Shown: one piece after another, positions 26,124-35,500 of the stretch
How the letters are laid out: every line of letters begins with the position of its first letter
How positions within the stretch are numbered: the stretch's first letter is position 1
Assembly: GCA_963702835.1 (NCBI GenBank)
Contig: OY969762.1
Coordinates: 1,302,001 to 1,366,000, forward strand
Source of the DNA: JAFGAV01 sp041479055
GTDB lineage: Bacteria > Acidobacteriota > Aminicenantia > Aminicenantales > JAFGAV01
Reading direction: 5' to 3'
Length of the DNA stretch: 64,000 nucleotides
Program-made: the position numbers and the translations under genes
Notes under the pieces: generated by a model
What the model was told of the DNA's origin: nothing
The model's input: only the letters and a program-made list of their open reading frames with translations
Databases searched by the model: none

Positions 26124-26540
26124 AGCATCGGCGAACGAGCATAATTTGACACTCGCTGTCTTGTCAAGTATTGGTCATACCAGATCAATAAGTATCATAT
26201 TCCAAATAATTAGATTAATAAATATTATCTTCCACAATAGGCTTCAAGTTCAATAAAATGATTATATATTTTATTCATAATATTTAATTTCCTTTTTTAT
26301 CAGAATTTATTAATTCGATTAGATGCTTCTTTTTCTCAATATTAATTTGGCTATTATGCATTAATTCCCCCCTTTCATTATTTTATTCATTATAAGAAAG
26401 TAATTAAATATTGTCCACTCATCGACCCATGTCAAATACCTAATTGAAATCGAATAACGATTCCTAGATATTCGGCAAACCTACCATAGAGAGCGTGCTA
26501 ATAAGATTAAATTAGACCGTGTTAATAAAATATATTATTA
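26124..26540. other. Very AT-rich non-coding stretch
   Basis: This 417-bp region is strongly AT-rich, in sharp contrast to the GC-rich neighbours, and has no credible ORF. At 26145-26186 the minus strand resembles the duplicated leaders (CTGGTATGACCAATACTTGA...TGTCAA), so it may be a third, inverted and degraded copy. No terminator or RNA gene is recognised. Confidence 0.6.
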
Positions 26541-26882
26541 TCATTCACCCCGATTGAAGTGAGGCATGGACCAAGGAATCTCCAAGGAAAGCTCTATAAA
26601 ACCGCCGTAGCTGCCGGACTCATACCAGGGCGCCTGATAGATGAGCTTTTTCCGCCCGGCTTTCTGTATAGGGTAGACGTTCGTCCGGCGCTCATCCATC
26701 AAGCTCTGAAGCTTTGACCGGGCCGGCTCGGGGTGGCAGTCCAGGACATTGGTGCCGACCAGGCTCCGCCCGCCGGAATCGGCGAAACTCTCGGCGGCCC
26801 GGTCATTCATCTCCAGGATGATGCCGTTCTCATCGCAGACCGTAACGGCGGCCGGCCATTCCTTCAACCAGTTGTCTGTCAT
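26541..26882 (-). CDS. Small stand-alone PAS-domain protein
   Basis: A 113-residue cytosolic protein that is essentially one PAS domain: WPAAVTVCDENGIILEMNDR, a helix AAESFADSGGRSLVGTNVLD, and the final strands RKKLIYQAPWYE and GGFIELSLEIP. The start at 26882 has AGGAG 7 bp upstream; a longer frame to 27050 would overlap the oxidoreductase gene. There is no output domain. It follows the FAD oxidoreductase gene by 71 bp on the same strand and may sense redox state or a ligand for it (inference). Confidence 0.8.
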   Translation of the reverse strand: MTDNWLKEWPAAVTVCDENGIILEMNDRAAESFADSGGRSLVGTNVLDCHPEPARSKLQSLMDERRTNVYPIQKAGRKKLIYQAPWYESGSYGGFIELSLEIPWSMPHFNRGE

Positions 26883-26953
26883 TGAGCTGCTCCTCTCCGC
26901 GTCGGGCAAGGCGGGATAGCGGACCGCGGCCCGGATCAGGCCGAGGTTTTCTA

Positions 26954-28449
26954 TTATACCTGGAAAGGCTTCCTGTCCGAACGGCAGAGGAGCTGGACGG
27001 CCTGCCGTCCGGAATAGAGGCAGGGTATGACCCCGCCGCCCACGACCCATTGGCCGGCCATATAAAAATCCGCCAGGCCCTTGATTGTCCTGGGCAGCGG
27101 CGTCCGGAAGAACTTGGGCGTAGGCAGCCAGGCCATATAAGCCCCCCGGTGGTTCCGGGTATAGCGCCAGATGGTGGCGGGCGTGGCCACATCCGTCATT
27201 TCCACCTGGCCGGCCAGGCCGGGATAGTGCTTTTCCAGCCGCTTAAGGACTTCAGCCGCCACTCGCTGCTTTTCCGCGTCATAGCGGGGCTGGTCGCTCC
27301 GGCGCAAGGCCTGCCAGTAATCGAAATCAGCTTCCATTTCCACCTGGATGACCGTCTTGCCCTTGGGAGCAAATTCGGGGCTGTAGTTGAGGATGCGCAC
27401 AAACAGATTCTCAACCCTGCGGTTGTCTATGGAGAAGGGATGCATCAAGGAAATTGTGGTGAAGGGAACCTCCTGGGAGAATTCACGGCCGACACCGAAA
27501 CTGGCCAGCAGGAAAGAAGGGGTGAGCTTCCATTCCCCGTAGCGCCGCAAAACGGCTTTATCCGCATACCGTCCGGCCAGCAGGTTGAACAGGGTGCTGT
27601 GGCCGTCTGCGGCGGAGATGACCGCTCCGGCTCGAAGCACCTCGCCGCCGGCCAGCCTCAGGCCGCAAGCCCGCCCGTCCTCGACCAGAATCTCCTCAAC
27701 CGCAGCGTTATAAGCCAGTTGCCCGCCCAGGGCTTGATATTTTTTCTCAATGACTGAACGAGATCCTGGCAGCCGTTTTTTAGGTATCCCAGGTCGCCCT
27801 CGGCCAAGAGGGCCAGGATCAGGCAGACGAACCAGACCGGCACATCCGGCAAAAAGAGGTTGTTCAACAGAGGGCGCAGCCAAGGGTCGGAGCAGCGGCG
27901 GGTGAAATCGGCCATGGAGCGGGCACACTTGCCGAAAAGATATTTCCAGGCGCGCCGCGCTTTCCACAGGTCCTCCAGCCTCCCCCACTCCCCCGCCATT
28001 TCCGGAGACCGGCTCAGGCCAAGCTGTCCCAGGTCCAACCCCCTCAGCCGGCGCGCTCCTTTCACCAGGACGTCGATGAGGGGCGCATCATCGCCCGAGT
28101 ATCCTTTGAGGTCGCGGGCCAGGCGGTCAAGGTCCTGCGTCACCTCGATCCGGCGTCCCTTGTTCTCGTCTATATAGCGGCCGTATGTTCTCATCTCGAC
28201 AAAGCGGCCCTGAAAATCCAGACCCAGTTCACCATAGAGGGCTTGCAGAGAATGGCCGGGCTTGGTGCCCATTATAAAATGGATCCCGCCGTCGATAAGG
28301 AAATCCTTCCTCCGCCAGGAGGCCGCCACTCCGCCCGCCGCGGAATGCTGCTCGACGATCCGGCAGGGGTAGCCGCAGCGCCGGGCATAAATGCCAGTGG
28401 CTAACCCGGTCAGCCCGGCGCCGATGACGATGACCTGTCTATCCGTCAT
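26954..28449 (-). pseudogene. CrtI-type FAD-dependent oxidoreductase, one frameshift
   Basis: Two overlapping frames together encode a full phytoene-desaturase/carotenoid-isomerase-like enzyme of about 498 residues. The first (28449 downward) has the dinucleotide fold VIVIGAGLTGLATGIYARRC and AGGVAASWRRKDFLIDGGIH. The second carries YQALGGQLAYNAAVEEIL and the C-terminal FAD motif FYMAGQWVVGGGVIPCLYSG. The junction lies at a run of six A on the minus strand (27740-27745). One more A restores the frame as SLRKKYQALGG. The total length of 1496 nt is one short of a multiple of three. The cause could be a consensus error, a recent mutation, or slippage at A-AAA-AAT. Confidence 0.85.
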
Positions 28450-28621
28450 TCAAAAAATCCCTTTATATTTGACATACATTATCTTCTTTCCAAACAGCGT
28501 TCCCCTTTGCTGAAAAGCCGAAAAACAGGAATATGATATTCATCCAGCGGTAATTAATCAAGAAAAATTCCACTATGGGCAATTTTGGGCGGCGAGTAAT
28601 GAGTTTTCGGCCCGAATGAGA

Positions 28622-28627
28622 TATAAT
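28622..28627 (+). promoter_or_regulatory. Consensus -10 element for the MgtC-family gene
   Basis: TATAAT lies 30 bp before the ATG at 28657. No convincing -35 is seen at the usual distance. Confidence 0.4.
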
Positions 28628-28656
28628 GCGTTCCAAAATGACGCGCGGCCTCAAGC

Positions 28657-29898
28657 ATGGACATCATTCACTGGTCGGTTGAGCTTCGCTTCGCCCTGGC
28701 CCTGGCCCTCGGCCTGCTGGTCGGGCTGGAGCGCGAAGGCTTAAAGTCCGAGCACCACCGCCTGACCCTGGGCGGGGTGAGAACCTATCCTCTGATCAGC
28801 CTGTTCGGCTTCGGCTGCGCCTGGCTGAATAAGCTCCAGGCCGGCTTCATGCTGCCCGCCGGCCTGCTGGCCCTGGCCGCCCTGGCCGTGCTCTCCTACC
28901 TGGCCAAGATGAGGGAGTCCGAAAAATTCGGAATCACCACAGAGATCTCCGCCCTCCTGACCTTCATCACCGGCGCCCTGGCCCTGCAGGCCGACGTCTG
29001 GGTGGCCATGGCCCTGGGCGTCCTCAACGCTTTCCTGCTCTCGGAAAAAGCGGAGCTGGAGAACGCGGTCAAGCACCTCGACCGGGTCGAATTCCTGGCC
29101 GCCTTGAAATTCCTCCTGGTGACGCTCATCATTTTGCCCGCCCTGCCCAACCAAGAGTACACCCATTTCCACATCAACCCGGCCGCGGTGTGGAAGGTGG
29201 TCATCCTGGTGGCCTCGGTGGGCTTCCTGGGCTACATCCTGGCCAGCCGTCTGGGACGGAAGGTCGGATTATGGCTGAGCGGGCTTCTGGGCGGGATTGT
29301 CTCCAGCACTTCGGTGACCGTGGCCGCCAGCCGGCTGGCCCGCCAGAACCCCGCCTCAGCTCCCCTCTGCCTTCAGGCCGCCATCCTGGCCGCTTCCATG
29401 ATGTACATCAGGCTCCTCGTCCTAGTGGCTCTGCTCAGGCGTGAGGTCCTGGCTGTCCTGTGGTGGAAGCTGGCCTTTCTGGCCGCGGCGGCCCTTCTGC
29501 TGACCATACGCAAACGGCCGGCGGGTCCAAGCGAAAACATAGACAAAGGATTTCCCATCACCAACCCCTTCGAAATCCGGCCGGCCTTGGCCTTCGCCGC
29601 ACTGTTTGTCCTCTTGTCGATCATCACCCAGTGGGTGAAAGAATATCTGGGCAAATCGGGGCTCCTGACCTTGGCCGGCGTGGTGGGGGTGGCCGATGTC
29701 GATCCCTTTATTCTGTCTCTCGTTCGGAACCCGGCCGGCTTCACGGCCCTGAGCGCCGCCGCATTTCTCCTGGCCTTGCTCAGCAACACGCTCTTCAAGG
29801 GGCTCTATATCGGCCTGGCCGCGCCCAGCCTGCGCCGGGATATTGCCTGGCGGTACGGGCTGCTGGCCGCTCTGCACATCCCCCTGATCTGTCTCTAG
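28657..29898 (+). CDS. MgtC/SapB-family membrane protein with DUF4010 domain
   Basis: A 413-residue protein with about 11-13 hydrophobic segments. The N-terminal MgtC-like part has ALGLLVGLEREGLKSE and a GGVRTYPLISLFG loop (about 14-50). The C-terminal DUF4010 part has LWLSGLLGGIVSSTSVTVA (about 207-225) and VGVADVDPFILSLVR (about 344-358). This pairing is common; its transport role is unproven. The next gene starts 2 bp after its stop. Confidence 0.88.
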   Translation: MDIIHWSVELRFALALALGLLVGLEREGLKSEHHRLTLGGVRTYPLISLFGFGCAWLNKLQAGFMLPAGLLALAALAVLSYLAKMRESEKFGITTEISALLTFITGALALQADVWVAMALGVLNAFLLSEKAELENAVKHLDRVEFLAALKFLLVTLIILPALPNQEYTHFHINPAAVWKVVILVASVGFLGYILASRLGRKVGLWLSGLLGGIVSSTSVTVAASRLARQNPASAPLCLQAAILAASMMYIRLLVLVALLRREVLAVLWWKLAFLAAAALLLTIRKRPAGPSENIDKGFPITNPFEIRPALAFAALFVLLSIITQWVKEYLGKSGLLTLAGVVGVADVDPFILSLVRNPAGFTALSAAAFLLALLSNTLFKGLYIGLAAPSLRRDIAWRYGLLAALHIPLICL

Positions 29899-29899
29899 T

Positions 29900-30578
29900 A
29901 TGAAAAAGATTCTGTCCGCCGGACTTCTGGGAATAGCCGCTCTTTGCTTCTGCCAGAGCAACTTGCTCTGTCAGGAGCCGATCAGCTTGACCGGCCAGGT
30001 CAACCTTGAGACTCCCTGCCTGGGCGGCTATCTGATCACTGTGACTCTATACCTTTTCCGGGGCAGGACCCCGGTTGAAGATGCGGCCGTCCGTCTGGAC
30101 GAGACGTTCGTTGTCTCTTATGTGGGGTCCGGCGGATATTTCCTGAGCACGGCCTATTCAAACCCGAAACCGGACAAGCCCTTCTCCATCACTATCGAAG
30201 CGCCAGGGTTGGCCCAGCCGATCATCATCATCGGCGATTTTGCAGCTTCCCTCACATTGAAGACTCCGAAACGGGAAGCCGTGGTCGACGTCTCGAAGGG
30301 CATTCCCTTTATAGCCTGCTGGAGTCTGGCCCAGAGCACCGGCTCGGTCCGAGCCGTGATCGAAAAACTGGATGAGGCCGGCGGCGTTGTTTCCGTGTAT
30401 GACCAGATCGTTCCGGGGAGCTGCTTGTCCCTGCCCAGCCCGGGCCCTTTTTCCCCAAAAAATGTTTCGCGTCAACGTTTATAAGGATCTTGATTCTTGC
30501 AGCCTGGGGGGAGATTATTTTCCCGGGTCCGAGGTGACGCGCTCGGTGAGCGCCAGCTGCATTTTCCGGACCCTCTGA
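29900..30578 (+). pseudogene. Exported protein of unknown function, one frameshift
   Basis: A signal peptide (KKILSAGLLGIAALCFCQS) starts a protein with a beta-rich domain (about 25-180). The frame from 29900 ends at 30484 with an unlikely tail (NVSRQRL). Dropping one A from the A6 run at 30457-30462 continues the protein as KMFRVNVYKDLDSCSLGGDY and ends at TGA 30576-30578, giving about 225 residues. The Cys and beta-strand pattern continues naturally after the correction. No family is recognised. It is coupled to the MgtC-like gene. Confidence 0.65.
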
Positions 30579-30649
30579 CTTGTCCTCGTTTTCATTGACA
30601 AGGCCGGCCATTTTTGCTATGCATAGCCAGAACGGGAAAGGAGGAACTT

Positions 30650-30964
30650 ATGGCAAACATTACTCGAAGAGATGTCATCCTTGTCTATGTCTTGGGCATC
30701 ATCACTTTCGGCATCTATTTCATCGTCTGGTATGTCAAAACCAAGACCGAAATGAACAGCCTGGGCGCCCAAATTCCGACTGCCTGGCTGTTGATTGTTC
30801 CCATCGCCAACATTTACTGGTTCTACAAGTACGCTGAGGGGTTCTCCACCTACGTCAAAAAGGACAACAACGCCATACTGTGGTTTCTGCTGTTCTGGCT
30901 GGTCTCCATAATCACTCCGGCCATCGTCCAGAGCGAACTAAATAAGCTGGCCACAGCCAAGTAA
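30650..30964 (+). CDS. DUF4234 membrane protein
   Basis: A 104-residue protein with two to three membrane segments. ITRRDVILVYVLGIITFGIY and FIVWYVKTKTEMNSLGAQIP match the DUF4234 family (N-terminal RD-x-x-x-x-x-x-L-x-x-I-T-F-G-I-Y). The start at 30650 has AAAGGAGG just upstream; an earlier ATG at 30614 lacks one. The function is unknown. Confidence 0.85.
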   Translation: MANITRRDVILVYVLGIITFGIYFIVWYVKTKTEMNSLGAQIPTAWLLIVPIANIYWFYKYAEGFSTYVKKDNNAILWFLLFWLVSIITPAIVQSELNKLATAK

Positions 30965-31041
30965 GGCCTAACCAGTTATTCAGTTATTAGGCTGCCTGCT
31001 TTCTTGCGGGCCAAAGGCGGAATATTGTCCGGGAGAAAGTC

Positions 31042-31239
31042 TTAGGAGCTGACCTCGACCTCCCGGCATTCAAAATTCGTGCTCTGTTCCTCTAAAGCCT
31101 CAAGGTAGGAGAGGATCGCGCTTTTTATGTTTTCCAGAGCCTCATCCTCGGTCCGGCCGTAGGAGCGGCAGCCGGGCAGGACAGGCACCCAGATGGCATA
31201 TCCTCCGTTGGTTTTGATCAGCCGGACTCTGTATTTCAC
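31042..31239 (-). CDS. HicB-like antitoxin domain protein (orphan)
   Basis: A 65-residue protein. The GTG start at 31239 is preceded by GGAGGG. The sequence fits the partial RNase-H-fold of HicB: VKYRVRLIKTNGGYAIWVPV, LPGCRSYGRTEDEALENIK and AILSYLEALEE. HicB normally neutralises a HicA RNase encoded next to it; no HicA-like ORF is seen on either side, and it lacks a C-terminal DNA-binding domain. It lies 65 bp after the alpha-galactosidase gene. Confidence 0.75.
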   Translation of the reverse strand: MKYRVRLIKTNGGYAIWVPVLPGCRSYGRTEDEALENIKSAILSYLEALEEQSTNFECREVEVSS

Positions 31240-31304
31240 CGCCGACCCTCCGCGCTCAAGATGTGGATATCTAATAGACGCGAAGAACAGCCGGCGGGTC
31301 TCAA

Positions 31305-32513
31305 TCAAGTGATGATGTTCGAGGCTTTGACCTTGATCATCACCACTCCGCGGGCCGGCACTTTGGCCGAATAGCCGCTCAAGAAGCGGCCCAGGTCCTC
31401 CTTCAGCCACAGGTCTCGCACCTCGGCCGTCGAGGTCTCGACGGCCAATTCCTTCCAGGAGACGGAGATTACGGCCGGAGCCGGACCCCGATTGAGGAGC
31501 AGGACAGCCTTGGACAGGTCGGCCAGGGGTTTGACCCAGACTTCGGTGAGGCCTTCCGTCCGCAAGCGCCGGCCCTGGAGGCCCAGCTTGTCCTGGTCAA
31601 CGGCGATGACGTCCGGGTTGGTCAAGATGAAGGCGGTCTGCTTAGATATAGACCGCAGGTCATTTCCGGCCATGAGGGGCGCGGCCAACAAGCACCATAA
31701 GCTGAAGTGGGCTTTGCTCTCCTCAAAGCTCAGTCCGCCGTTCCCCACTTCCAGCATATCCGGGTCGTTCCAATGGCCGGGGCCGGCATAGCTTTCCAGC
31801 CCCGCCTGGAGGTTGAGAATCTTGATGATGCTCTCCCACTTATCCTCGATATCCCCCGTCGTCCGCCACAAATGCCCGACGCCCTTGGCCCACCGCCAGG
31901 GCTCGCTCTGACCCCATTCGCAGATGCTGAAGACTATCGGCCGGCCGGCCGCTTCCAGGGCGGCCCGCATCTTCTTATAGGAGGCTTCGGCGGACAAGCC
32001 TTCCGTATGGCACCAGTCGTACTTGAGATAATCCACACCCCACGCCGCATACTGGCGGGCATCCTGCTCCTCATAGCCTTTGCTTCCCGGCCGGCCGGCG
32101 CAGGTTTTGGTCCCGGCACAGGAGTAAAGCCCGAATTTGAGCCCAAGAGAATGGACATAATCGGCCAGCGCCTTGATGCCCGAGGGGAAGCGCTCCGGGT
32201 CGGCCTGGATGTCGCCCCGCTCATCGCGGGAGACCTGCCAGCAGTCGTCGATGACGATGAACTCGTAGCCGGCGGCCTTCAGGCCGCGGGAGACCATGGC
32301 CTCGGCCATGCCCCGGATCATCTTCTCGTCCACGTTGCAGCCGAACTTGTTCCAGGAGTTCCAGCCCATGGGCGGTTTTCGGGCCAGGGCGTCAAGGACG
32401 CTCGGCCTAGACTGCACGGGCCGGGAATTTCGACCCTCTCTCCGGCAGGCGGCGGCGATAATCAGAAGGCCGCAGAGTCCTAAAACCACGGCGCGTTTGG
32501 TCAGGCCAGTCAT
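31305..32513 (-). CDS. GH27 alpha-galactosidase, exported
   Basis: A 402-residue glycosidase. The ATG at 32513 is preceded by GAGG, and the signal segment (AVVLGLCGLLIIAAAC) ends in a Cys that could be lipidated. GH27 marks are PPMGWNSWNKFGCNV (48-61), IDDCWQ, the nucleophile Asp166 in DYLKYDWCHTEG, the acid/base Asp221 in LWRTTGDI, and GPGHWNDPDMLEVGN. It likely removes alpha-linked galactose, or a related sugar, outside the cytoplasm. The C-terminal beta domain is complete. It lies 54 bp after the alpha-2-macroglobulin gene on the same strand. Confidence 0.95.
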   Translation of the reverse strand: MTGLTKRAVVLGLCGLLIIAAACRREGRNSRPVQSRPSVLDALARKPPMGWNSWNKFGCNVDEKMIRGMAEAMVSRGLKAAGYEFIVIDDCWQVSRDERGDIQADPERFPSGIKALADYVHSLGLKFGLYSCAGTKTCAGRPGSKGYEEQDARQYAAWGVDYLKYDWCHTEGLSAEASYKKMRAALEAAGRPIVFSICEWGQSEPWRWAKGVGHLWRTTGDIEDKWESIIKILNLQAGLESYAGPGHWNDPDMLEVGNGGLSFEESKAHFSLWCLLAAPLMAGNDLRSISKQTAFILTNPDVIAVDQDKLGLQGRRLRTEGLTEVWVKPLADLSKAVLLLNRGPAPAVISVSWKELAVETSTAEVRDLWLKEDLGRFLSGYSAKVPARGVVMIKVKASNIIT

Positions 32514-32567
32514 TTTATTCCTCAAGCGGGCCTCGCGCCGCGGCAAGACTCCTCTCGCCTCATTTGT

Positions 32568-35500
32568 TTATTTCACTTCTAGTTTGAAGCTCTCCGAATG
32601 GCTGTTGAACTCGGGGGCGTACATGCATTCGATGTGGGCCAAGCCGTTCTGGTAGGACCCGCGATGGACCACCTTCAGCGGATACTCAAAGACATAAGTC
32701 CCCTTGGGCAGGAAATCAATAAAGAAATGGGTGGCCGTGTCCTTGGTGGATTCGTAGTACCACAGGCCGTCCTGATACTTGTAGTAAGACAGGACGTTGA
32801 CCGGCTCCAGGCCGCTGCCGCGATGGTCCTTGAGGTGGAGGTATTCCATGTCCCGGTCGGAGCGCAGCTCAATCCGCACCGTCACCGTGTCGCCCACTTC
32901 CAGCGGCCCCGCGACCGGCTCGATGACCGGGCCTTTTTTGGTCAGGCGCTTGACGAAGACCGTTTTCTTCAGTTTGAGCGGGTTCTGGGTATGGGGCGTA
33001 ACGGCGGCGATATCCTCCAGATAGCTCCAATGGACGCCGCCCCAGGCGATACCCTTGTCCTTTTTGACCAGAGTGATATCGGCCATGGCCGGCTTGATCT
33101 CCTGCGGGCCGTAGCTTTTTTCATAATATCCCGTTCCCGCTTCAGCTCGCTCCGGCTCGACTTTCTCCCCGCCCAGGGTCACCTCGACCAGCTCCTGGGA
33201 GGCCAGCAGGTTCTCGCCCCGCAGCAGCAGGCCGTAGATTGCGTCGGCCGTGGCTTTGGAGGTCTTCCAGTCCCTGGTCTGCTTTTGCTTGAGCAGCCAG
33301 ATTTTGCACTCCTCGACCGCCGGCTGGTCGTTCATGACCTCGTCGAAGGCTTCGATCATCAAGGCCTGAGTCTCGATGGGCGCCAGGTACCACCACCAGG
33401 AGAACTCCTGTTCGCTCCAGAAACGGCCCATCTCTTCGTCCACCTGGCTCCTCTCCTTGATGGAGCGCATAATCTTCTGGGCCTCGGCCGGGAAGCCGAA
33501 TCGGTTCAGGGCCAGGGCCAGGTGACCCTGGCTCTGGCGATAGCCCAGTTTCAGCCAAAAGGCCTTGGCTTGCTCCAGGAAGTAGTTGACCGCCTTCTGG
33601 GCCTTTTCGGGGATAGGCTGTTCCTTAAGGAAAAAGCTCCGGCCGTAGAGGTAAAGGGCGACCGTGCTGCCGAGGTTGTTTTCATTCAATCGCTTGTTTT
33701 TGACAATATCCTCATAGGACTCCACAACCCAGCCGTCCAGATGGTCGAGGGCCGCCAAGGCAGGCTTCTGAGACACGGACGTCACGCCCAGGTGCTTCAG
33801 CCGGCCGAACCCGGTGACGATGTAGAGGGTGATGTAGCTGTCGGGGCGGCCTCCGGGGAACCAGGGCCAGGCGCCGTCCTCGTCCTGCATCTGTTCAAGC
33901 TTGCGGAAAGCGCTCTTCAGCTCGGCGCTCATATGATTCTCGTCGAAAAGCAGTCCGACCCGCTGCTTGGCCTGGCTTTCGGCTTTGGCCTCGATGACCC
34001 AGGGCGACTCCTGGAGCAGGATGCTCTTCAGCTCTTCGTTCTTCTCCAGGTTGGACTTCAGAGCCTCGGTGCCCTTCCACTGGTCGAAGACCCGGCGGAC
34101 CTTCGGGTCGGAGTCGGCGATATGCTGGGCCAGGCTGTTGGCGTAGAGCCGGTTGAAGACCTGCTCTGAGCATTCATAGGGGAATTCCATAAGGAAGGGC
34201 AAAGCCTGCACGGCGTACCAAGCCGGGTTGGAGGTCATCTGGACGGTCAGGCCCTGGTGCCGCAGGGTCGGGGAGCCGGCGGATTTGGCCAGCTTGGTGA
34301 AGGTGAAGGATTTCCGGCCCTGTCCGCTGATCCACAGGGGGATGGCTTCCTGGATGAAAATCCGGCGGCTCAGGACGGGCAGCCAGCCTTCCTCGCCGTC
34401 TGAGTTTTTATCTGTGGCGCCGACCGCCTTGAAGGCCAAGACCTCCAGGCCGTCCGGCACCTGAATCGTCCAGGAGAAAGAGCGTGATTGCTTGGCCGGA
34501 ATAATGAAAGCCTTTTTTATGTCCTTATTCCCCAGGTCCGCATCGCGAGGCTTCTCCGAGACGGGATCGCTGAAATTGAGCTGGACCGCGCCCCGGGCCT
34601 CGGCCTCGGTCATGTTGGTGACTTTGACCGTGAACTCCAGCAGGTCGCCCTCCCGCAGGAAGCGGGGCGGGTTGGGCTGGACCATGAGGTCCTTCTGGGT
34701 AACGGTTGTGGCTTCCAGCAGGCCGGAGGCCAAATCCTTGGTATGAGCCAGGCCCAGGAACCTCCACTGGGTCAGGGCTTCGGGCATGGTGAACTCCAGG
34801 GAAACCGCGCCGTCCTTGTCGGCCAGAAGATGAGGGAAAAAGAAGGCCGTCTCGTTCAAGTTTTTGCGGGCCGCAACCTTGGACAGGTCGGGTTCGGCCG
34901 GTTTGGCTGCTTTTTCTCCGTCCGTTTTTTTATCCTTGGCCGGGGAACTGACGACCATCATTGCTTCAGAAAGAGTTGCCTGAGCGGCCGGGGCCGGGGG
35001 AGGAGGCCCCATCTCCGCTGCTCCGGCCATCGCCCTTTTCTCTAAAAACTCATACCCGTAAAAATCCCGCCAGACCTCCTCCGGAAAATGGACATAGATG
35101 CCCTCCTCATAGGAAGGGAAATTGGTGAGGTCCCGGCCATAAGAAGAAAAGGATTGCGACCGGTTGACGAAATGGGCGGACAGATAGGTCTGGTCCGTCG
35201 AGAATATCCCCAGCAGCCCGGGGAAAGAATGAGGGTAGAACTGGTCGAGCGAGGCGTCGTACAGGGAGGCCACCATTTCAGCCGCCGCCGGAAGCGCGCC
35301 AGGCCCCTTGATCTTCAGAGTCCAGGTCTCCTTCTGTCCGGGCAGGAGTTTGGAGCGGAAGGTCATCCATTCAAACTTTAGCAGCTTATCCGACCAGGGC
35401 ACCACGGCGCGCGTCTGCTCGCGGTACATCCGGTTGTCCTTGACCAGGGAGGCGATGACCGTGAAACCGCCTTTATTCTCCGGCTTGACCGGGATGCGGA

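Noticed and set aside
32598..34169. 523-codon plus-strand ORF
   Set aside because: It is antisense to the thioester domain of the alpha-2-macroglobulin, with low-complexity composition and no motif.
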